DNA of 64,000 bases from contig NZ_SIRS01000007.1 of NCBI RefSeq assembly GCF_004310335.1, positions 62,001 to 126,000 on the forward strand, read 5' to 3'. The notes beneath the pieces were generated by a model that saw only the letters and a program-made list of their open reading frames with translations, did no database searches and was not told the origin of the DNA. The first letter of the stretch is position 1, and every line of letters starts with the position of its first letter. A program made the translations under genes and the position numbers. Below are positions 54,878 through 61,260 of this stretch, one piece after another. Origin of the DNA: Hyunsoonleella pacifica. GTDB lineage: Bacteria > Bacteroidota > Bacteroidia > Flavobacteriales > Flavobacteriaceae.

Positions 54878-56800
54878 TTATACTATTTCAATAGCAATAT
54901 TAATTTGTTTATTTTCCTCTTCAAATGCTGCAATAATAGGAACAGCTTCTACTCCTGGCACCATATTAAAGGTTCTACTTTTTGGCATGTCTTTTATTTT
55001 AAGTGGTACACTAGCACTAATTTTTACAATCCCTTTTGGTTTTTCTATGACAATTTCATTTTCTGATACTTGTGTTACTTTTTCTCCTGTTGGAGAAACA
55101 ATGGGTAATACAAAAGCTGTTGCTATTTTAATAGCTTGATTTGTAGTTGTAATAATTTCTAACGCTTCTTCAGTACATTTATAATTCAATGTAAAATCTG
55201 ATGCTGTGCCTGAAACCAACTCTTTTGCTTTATTTTTTAACTGAACATTAGCTCTATATGCAATGGTACTAGCATCTTCTTCAGAAGCAAATGTTGCCTC
55301 TAAATCAAACAAATTACTGTACCAAACGCCATCTTTATGAGTTTCTATTCTTGGTGTAAGCGCAAAATCTTCTCCTGGTTGTGGTTGCTGATTATAGGCT
55401 TCTAACATTTTATAAATTGCTACGCTAGCCGTACATAGTAAACCTACTTTATTGTGATATAAAACACCAAGCGAAACCCCAGAAGCCTGCCTAACATCAT
55501 TTCTTTGACTGTAGACAGAATCATAAGCAGAAACAGTTCCCCTCCAATCGCCTTTACCAAATAATGACACATCTAACTCTTTAAAATAGGTTTCGCCATT
55601 AGCTGTAGTTCTTGGCAATGGTGTAGATTTATCTATTTTAGGTAAATTTTCCCAATGGTCTAAAAGAGTAGCCAATGGTTTTGCATGTGCAAATGTATGA
55701 TGTACACAGGGTTGAATATCATGAGACACATAATGCAGACCTCCATGCAATAATCCATTATGAGTGCATTGTTTTAAAAGCTCAGTATTTTTAAAAGCTG
55801 CTGTACCCAAAGCAGGATTATGATTAGCCATAAAACTGAATGCTGGTTGCATACCGTCACTTGTTCTACTACCCCAATAGGTCCATTTAAACATGCGGTT
55901 TCCAAAGCTATTATCTATACCTCCATCTGGTAAAATAAATTCTAGATGTGCATCTAAAGACTTCTTTAAGATTTGTAATAATGCTTCATCTTTAACATCA
56001 AGAGCGTACATCACTAGGTTATTTAGCGATTCTTCTATATTATAGCCCAAATCTATTCCATATAAAGCTTTAGGACTTTTAGCTTTTTTATTTTTTCCTT
56101 GAATCTCACCAAACAACAACGCGTTTGGTTCTGTAAAATGATTTTTAATTTGCTTAGCTAGCTCTTTACTTCTCGCTAAGTAATTTTCATTGTTTAACAA
56201 TTTTCCAATTAAATGCAATGCATAAATTGTTGTAGCACTGTAGTTAATATTAGCATTACCAACTACAGAAAATCTGTTGTACACAAATTCAGTTGCTTTT
56301 TCTAAACGTGCGGTCCATCTTGTTCGAGTTTCATCGTCTAATAAATCGCCATGATACTTTAAGGTTTCTGCTAAGGCAATGGATCCAAAAACCGTAGTCC
56401 CATCCCAAGATTTTGGATCTAAATCATTGGTCCAAGCACCATCTTCTCTTGTCACATTTTTACCCCATTCAAAAGATGCAATACCAGCTTCTAGATACTT
56501 ACTTTCTCCAGTAGCTTTAGCCATGTAAAAAAATGGATACACAGCATCCATTACTCTTGCATGTACAGTATCGCAAGCTGGACAATCGAACAGTCCATGA
56601 ACTTTAGGAGCTGATGGATTTATGATTTGCGTTTTTATCATACCATCACACCAATCTTTTAAAAGATCAAAAACTAGTTTTTTATATTCTTGAGAGTGTT
56701 CAATTGGAGCACTTTTACAGGAATCTAAAATTCCTGAAGCCGATAATGATAAACCTAAACTTGTTAAAGTAGACAATTGAATAAAGTCTCTTCTTTTCAT
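54878..56800 (-). CDS. Tat-exported helical-toroid protein, candidate polysaccharide lyase
   Basis: A 640-residue protein starting MKRRDFIQLSTLTSLGLSL, a twin-arginine signal, with a possible lipobox (GILDSC, Cys about 28). Residues 40-390 are mostly helices with aromatic and His-rich loops (HGLFDCPACDTVHARVMDA, about 68-86; HGGLHYVSHDIQPCVHHTFAHAK, about 354-376), like the (alpha/alpha) toroid of several lyase families, and the C-terminal ~230 residues are a beta-sandwich. This two-part layout suggests a PL8/PL17/PL37-like lyase, but I cannot assign a family. CPxC and His residues could bind a metal. It sits between the FN3 lipoprotein (40 nt) and the beta-glucuronidase (26 nt). Confidence 0.65.
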   Translation of the reverse strand: MKRRDFIQLSTLTSLGLSLSASGILDSCKSAPIEHSQEYKKLVFDLLKDWCDGMIKTQIINPSAPKVHGLFDCPACDTVHARVMDAVYPFFYMAKATGESKYLEAGIASFEWGKNVTREDGAWTNDLDPKSWDGTTVFGSIALAETLKYHGDLLDDETRTRWTARLEKATEFVYNRFSVVGNANINYSATTIYALHLIGKLLNNENYLARSKELAKQIKNHFTEPNALLFGEIQGKNKKAKSPKALYGIDLGYNIEESLNNLVMYALDVKDEALLQILKKSLDAHLEFILPDGGIDNSFGNRMFKWTYWGSRTSDGMQPAFSFMANHNPALGTAAFKNTELLKQCTHNGLLHGGLHYVSHDIQPCVHHTFAHAKPLATLLDHWENLPKIDKSTPLPRTTANGETYFKELDVSLFGKGDWRGTVSAYDSVYSQRNDVRQASGVSLGVLYHNKVGLLCTASVAIYKMLEAYNQQPQPGEDFALTPRIETHKDGVWYSNLFDLEATFASEEDASTIAYRANVQLKNKAKELVSGTASDFTLNYKCTEEALEIITTTNQAIKIATAFVLPIVSPTGEKVTQVSENEIVIEKPKGIVKISASVPLKIKDMPKSRTFNMVPGVEAVPIIAAFEEENKQINIAIEIV

Positions 56801-56839
56801 CTAAATATTTTCAAATTGTATATTTCTTTTTACAACGCT

Positions 56840-57541
56840 TTATTTTGTTGTAAAACTCCAAACTTGCCCTACACTAACACCTCCTTTATCATCTTTTACT
56901 ACTACTTTAAAATAATACTTAGTTGATACAATTAAAGACGAAGCATTGTAACTAGTTCCTGATTGGTTCTCAGATACTTTTGTAATTGGGTTTGCGTTAG
57001 TGTCTAAATATACATCAAATATTAAAGAGTCTCCATCTATATCAGATGCTGACCAATTTAACGTTGTACTTGTTCCATCTATTTCAGAATCCAATGCAGG
57101 AGATATTAAACTTGGTGCAAATGGTAAATGATTTGAAATACCATCTCCCTCAGTAAGGAATTGACTAACGGTAGAATATGCACTTTCCTCTCCTTTACTA
57201 TCTCTGGATTTTAGCCGCCAATAATACGATTTTCCTTTCTCTAAGCTAATAACTCTAGACGTTGACGAGCTTGAAACATCATATGCTAGCGAGGAGAAGT
57301 CACTTTGTTCGGATACTTCAACTCTATAAGTTATCGTATTTCCTTCGTTATCTGTAGAAGCATTCCATTCAAAAATTACGTTATTATCAATACACAACGT
57401 ATTGCTTAATGGATATATTTGCTCAGGAATAGTGGGAGCAGTGTTAACAAGATTTGATTCATTATCATCATCTGCCCCTCCACTATTACATGACAAACAA
57501 ACACTAGTAAGAAATACTAAATATAAATATGACTTTTTCAT
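56840..57541 (-). CDS. Lipoprotein with two FN3-like domains
   Basis: A 233-residue lipoprotein (lipobox SVCLSC, Cys about 18) with an Asp/Asn-rich linker and two fibronectin type III domains (about 35-130 and 140-233). Both have the PxxPxLIxPxxxxxI start and a central W(N/S)AS.D..G segment, then YYWRLKSRD or YYFKVVVKD. Such proteins often act as surface glycan-binding partners in PULs. Its ATG begins one base after the TAG stop of the DUF4955-like gene, so the two are translationally linked. The ligand is unknown. Confidence 0.82.
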   Translation of the reverse strand: MKKSYLYLVFLTSVCLSCNSGGADDDNESNLVNTAPTIPEQIYPLSNTLCIDNNVIFEWNASTDNEGNTITYRVEVSEQSDFSSLAYDVSSSSTSRVISLEKGKSYYWRLKSRDSKGEESAYSTVSQFLTEGDGISNHLPFAPSLISPALDSEIDGTSTTLNWSASDIDGDSLIFDVYLDTNANPITKVSENQSGTSYNASSLIVSTKYYFKVVVKDDKGGVSVGQVWSFTTK

Positions 57542-57542
57542 G

Positions 57543-60191
57543 CTATTTTTTTATTAATTTTATAAATACCGGTTTTTCTAAGTTCATTTTGGCAAAATAA
57601 ATTCCATTGGGTTTATTTTCAATATTTAATTGCAACTTTCCAGCATTTAAGGTATACATTTTAACATCTATTAATTGAGAATGTATGTTATAAATAAAAA
57701 TCTCTACTGTTTTTAAGTTATTTGGCATGTAAATCTCAAATAATCCGTTTGAAGGATTGGGATATGCCTTAATATTCTCAAGTAGATTTATTGTTTTTAA
57801 AATTTCTCCCTGACAAGCGTCCTTACTTTTTATTTGTAGTTCATCTCCATGGGTTACATCAATTGAAAATTTAGATTGATATGTTTCCATTATTTGTTTT
57901 CCATTTTTATAGATCGAGTAAGGCACTGCGCCAGATTCAACCGAAACTTGAGCAGATTTTTTAACAACTGCAATCTTAGCTGCTAAAGAAACACCAATTT
58001 CTATAGTAACTTGATAACACTGCTGGAACTCTTCCCCTTCTACAGTAATACATAAATCATAAACTCCAGGAGCCAAATCAGTAATCGTATAAGTATCAGT
58101 GAAATTATAATTAGTACCATTAATTGAAGCAATGTAATTGTAAGTTGCATTTGCATTTATAATAATAGAACCATTGCTCTTTCCTGTACAGGTCTCACCA
58201 ATAGTTTCAATAGTAAAATTGTCAGCCGGTAGTTCTAAAGGTCCTGGTATAATTTCAAAAGCGGTAATAGATGCCGAAGCAGATTCCTGTCCAGCCAACA
58301 TGTTAACCACATTAAGTCGGATTTTACGCGTAACAATAATGTCAAAATTAACAGTCTTTTCAGTGCCTATTTCGGAATCCGAAACAAGCTCTACCCACTG
58401 GTCATTATCCCAATATTCTAATGTCCAGTCTTTAATTCCTGAAGAAACTTCTTTTATGGTAATTCCTTTGACCGTTCTATTAATACCTAAATCTAACATT
58501 AACCATTCTCCGGTTCCTGCTCCATCGGATTCCCAAAATGTAGTATCGTCATCGTCATTTGCCAATTTAGCTTCAGTGTTTGTTTTAGAGGAGGACGCCG
58601 ACATATATGTACCAAATAAACGTAACTGTAATTGTGCATCAAGTAATGAATTCGGATATACTTGCTGTCCATGCAACTCATCTAAACCTTCATTTTGAAA
58701 TCTTATATTATTCTCTCCTGGACCAGGCTGAAAACCAACAAATAATGGATTGGGAAACGTATGGGTTCTTCGCTCAGTTGTATTAGATATAAACCAGAAA
58801 TCGTAGAGCCTACTGGTAAAATTAGCATCATGCTTAAAATTCCAAAATGTTAAATAAGGACCACTATTTGGATAAGATAGCTCTGCACCACCATTACCTA
58901 GAAGCTTTCCACCCTGAATATTATCCAACAAATTGGCGTAAGGATGAGAGCCATGACAATCTATGGATTGATCAGGTTGCATGGGACAATTTATAAAAAC
59001 TGAACTTGTGGTGCTCCAACGCATTCCTGGCCCATGATGCATTCCTTTTTTATTTGCATCAACCAAACCTTCATCTGCATTATCAAAACAATTTTCGAAA
59101 AGTACACCATAACTATATCTTGAGTAATAGCTAGTATGACCTCTTTTACCAGAAATATCAATATTTTTAACTGTTACTGCCATACTTCTATCAACAAAAA
59201 TATCTTCATTCCAATCTTTAAAATGACAATTTCTAATCCATCCGTTTACAACATTTGTAAAAAACAAAGCTTGCCAAGCATAGTCTACAATATCATTAGC
59301 ATGGTGTACAAAGTTTTCAGGATAATCTTTCCAACCACTTGTAAATAATATATCTTCTACTCCAACCTCTTCTATGGTTTGAAAAGTTTTTAGTACTGTA
59401 GTAGAAGAAACTGGCATATTTAGTTGAACAGGGTTCTTAAACGTAACTGTATTACCAGATATTTTAGTAATTATATGTTTTTCAAAAGGACGAATACCAT
59501 CTCTGTTGATAGCAGTCCATCTTGTATTAGGTGTTAACCCGGGCATATTTGCCTCTAAATTATCTGTTGTTTTTTGAAACAAATCTACATATTGACCAAC
59601 TGATAGATTAGCAGTACTTGCAACCTGAACTTCAAAATCTCCCTTTTTTATCTCTGCAGTTACCTGCGTGATGTCATTTGAATCTGTATTGGATGGTTTA
59701 AACATAAATCGGTAATGTGTAGAACCACTTCCAAACTTATTTTCATTAAATTTATCTGCATATATCTCTGTACCTCCAACGCCTGTACCTGCTCCTTTCA
59801 ATACAATATTACTTCCACTAATAACTATGGGTTGCGTTTTTGTAGTTTCACTAGAAACGATATACTTTCCTGCTGGAAAAAACACAACTGTTGGTTGATT
59901 ACTAGCCTCTGCCGCATCAATAGCAGATTGAATTCCTAAATCATCATAACCTGTATCATCTGGAATGGCTCCATAATCTGTTACACTTATCGTATTCCAA
60001 CCAGATACATCTGGCAATTCTTTTTCAGAAAAGTGATAACCCGTATATGAAAAGTCGTTTAATGTTGCTTCTGCTAAATTTCCTGTTAGTTTTTTTTCTG
60101 CAAAGTCAACCCAAGAGGGTGCTTCTACATTTTGTGCATTTATGTAACCCGCAATTAGAGTTGCGAGATAAAATATTATTCTTTTGTTCAT
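57543..60191 (-). CDS. DUF4955-like beta-helix protein with discoidin and T9SS domains
   Basis: An 882-residue secreted protein (signal peptide ends NAQ, about residue 20). VTDYGAIPDDTGYDD (about 71-85) opens a pectate-lyase-3-like right-handed beta-helix, which continues through FTNVVNGWIRNCHFKDWNED and a His-rich segment (KKGMHHGPGMRW, CHGSHPYANLLD, about 384-425) of the DUF4955 type. A discoidin (F5/8 type C) domain lies at about 535-650 (TTFWESDGAGTGEWLMLDLG), followed by a low-complexity beta region and a T9SS sorting domain (AYPNPSNGLFEIYMPNN, about 805-882). Beta-helix enzymes of this kind usually act on acidic polysaccharides; the activity is unproven. Confidence 0.8.
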   Translation of the reverse strand: MNKRIIFYLATLIAGYINAQNVEAPSWVDFAEKKLTGNLAEATLNDFSYTGYHFSEKELPDVSGWNTISVTDYGAIPDDTGYDDLGIQSAIDAAEASNQPTVVFFPAGKYIVSSETTKTQPIVISGSNIVLKGAGTGVGGTEIYADKFNENKFGSGSTHYRFMFKPSNTDSNDITQVTAEIKKGDFEVQVASTANLSVGQYVDLFQKTTDNLEANMPGLTPNTRWTAINRDGIRPFEKHIITKISGNTVTFKNPVQLNMPVSSTTVLKTFQTIEEVGVEDILFTSGWKDYPENFVHHANDIVDYAWQALFFTNVVNGWIRNCHFKDWNEDIFVDRSMAVTVKNIDISGKRGHTSYYSRYSYGVLFENCFDNADEGLVDANKKGMHHGPGMRWSTTSSVFINCPMQPDQSIDCHGSHPYANLLDNIQGGKLLGNGGAELSYPNSGPYLTFWNFKHDANFTSRLYDFWFISNTTERRTHTFPNPLFVGFQPGPGENNIRFQNEGLDELHGQQVYPNSLLDAQLQLRLFGTYMSASSSKTNTEAKLANDDDDTTFWESDGAGTGEWLMLDLGINRTVKGITIKEVSSGIKDWTLEYWDNDQWVELVSDSEIGTEKTVNFDIIVTRKIRLNVVNMLAGQESASASITAFEIIPGPLELPADNFTIETIGETCTGKSNGSIIINANATYNYIASINGTNYNFTDTYTITDLAPGVYDLCITVEGEEFQQCYQVTIEIGVSLAAKIAVVKKSAQVSVESGAVPYSIYKNGKQIMETYQSKFSIDVTHGDELQIKSKDACQGEILKTINLLENIKAYPNPSNGLFEIYMPNNLKTVEIFIYNIHSQLIDVKMYTLNAGKLQLNIENKPNGIYFAKMNLEKPVFIKLIKK

Positions 60192-60274
60192 AGCGTTTCA
60201 TTTTTTCTTTGACTTTTTTTAACAGATTGTTGCGTCTCTTGTATATAAATTTAAAACAAAATACTCTTTAAACA

Positions 60275-60311
60275 TGAAACAGCCTGATACTCATAGCATC
60301 AAACCGTTTCA
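60275..60311. terminator. Possible weak hairpin terminator after the beta-trefoil-like gene
   Basis: TGAAAC (60275-60280) pairs with GTTTCA (60306-60311) and TGAT (60285-60288) with ATCA (60298-60301). On the minus strand a weak T-rich tail follows. The stem is interrupted, so termination is uncertain. Confidence 0.4.
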
Positions 60312-60338
60312 ATAATTAAAAAAAAATTACTTTATGTT

Positions 60339-61091
60339 TTATCTTTTTATAATTTTTTTTGTGAAAGCAAATGCTTCTCCATAGAACTTAACGAGATATA
60401 ATCCACTTGATAGTGAGTTTGTTTCTACATTTATTGATAATGAGTCTATAGTACTTTTGCTTATCATTAACTCTCCTAACACATTAAAAACTTCAATTTG
60501 GTTAACTTTCCCTTCTAACCCTTTGATTGTCATCTTATCTTGTATTGGGTTAGAGATAAAAACAGAACTTTTTTCTAAATCATTTGTACTCAATGGTGGA
60601 GATAACCTCTCTAAAATCCACTGTGTTCTTGTAAAATTACCACCTGAATAACCTATGGCATCAGTACTGTTGTTATAAACCAAATATCTAGTTGTACTGG
60701 TCAATGGGGTAAGTATATTGTATGCAGTTTCTCCGCCTGATCCAGTCGATCCTGAATCAACAACAGACCAAACATTAGGATTAGACGTGGAAGGTGATCC
60801 AGAATAAGCAACTACAGGAATTTCTGAGGTACTATTGGCTCTCAAAATACCATCATTGGTATGTATTACAATATTGTATTGGTCTGCTACCCCTGTGGAA
60901 ACTAATGTAAATTTTGTAGCATCAGAAGCAGTCGAAGTTGCCCTTATAGCTTTAGAACCATCATGTGACAAATAAACAGTACCATTAGTAGTAAAATTGT
61001 TTCTTAGTCTGTACTCGCCAGCTCCAATAAATTGTGCATAAGTGCTAGTTGCTATACACAGAGTGATAACAAAAAATGTAATTTTTTTCAT
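60339..61091 (-). CDS. Secreted beta-trefoil-like protein with T9SS domain
   Basis: A 250-residue protein with signal peptide (MKKITFFVITLCIATSTYAQ). Residues 22-165 show repeated short strands (GEYRLRNNFTTNGTVYLSHDG, ATKFTLVSTGVADQYNIVIH, TQWILERL) in the order seen in ricin-type or fascin-like beta-trefoils. The last ~75 residues are a T9SS type A sorting domain (FISNPIQDKMTIKGLEGK to the end). It may be a secreted carbohydrate-binding protein. It lies between the HTCS gene (169 nt) and the DUF4955-like gene (147 nt), and so is probably the first gene activated by that HTCS. No catalytic residues are recognised. Confidence 0.72.
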   Translation of the reverse strand: MKKITFFVITLCIATSTYAQFIGAGEYRLRNNFTTNGTVYLSHDGSKAIRATSTASDATKFTLVSTGVADQYNIVIHTNDGILRANSTSEIPVVAYSGSPSTSNPNVWSVVDSGSTGSGGETAYNILTPLTSTTRYLVYNNSTDAIGYSGGNFTRTQWILERLSPPLSTNDLEKSSVFISNPIQDKMTIKGLEGKVNQIEVFNVLGELMISKSTIDSLSINVETNSLSSGLYLVKFYGEAFAFTKKIIKR

Positions 61092-61260
61092 AAAATGTTA
61101 GATTTAGTTTATAAATGATTTGACTGTAAAGCTAAAGGAGAATCAGAGTAAAAATTTCCTGAAAATGTGTAAAAATTTCCTTTTTTAAAATTGCACACAC
61201 AAATACAATGATTTGATTATCATTATTTTGTAATAAAAAAATAACTAAATAAAAAAAGAT

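Noticed and set aside
58174-58698. Open frame of 174 codons on the plus strand inside the DUF4955-like gene
   Set aside because: Antisense shadow of the discoidin region; no signal, no domain, and no promoter or neighbour to support it.
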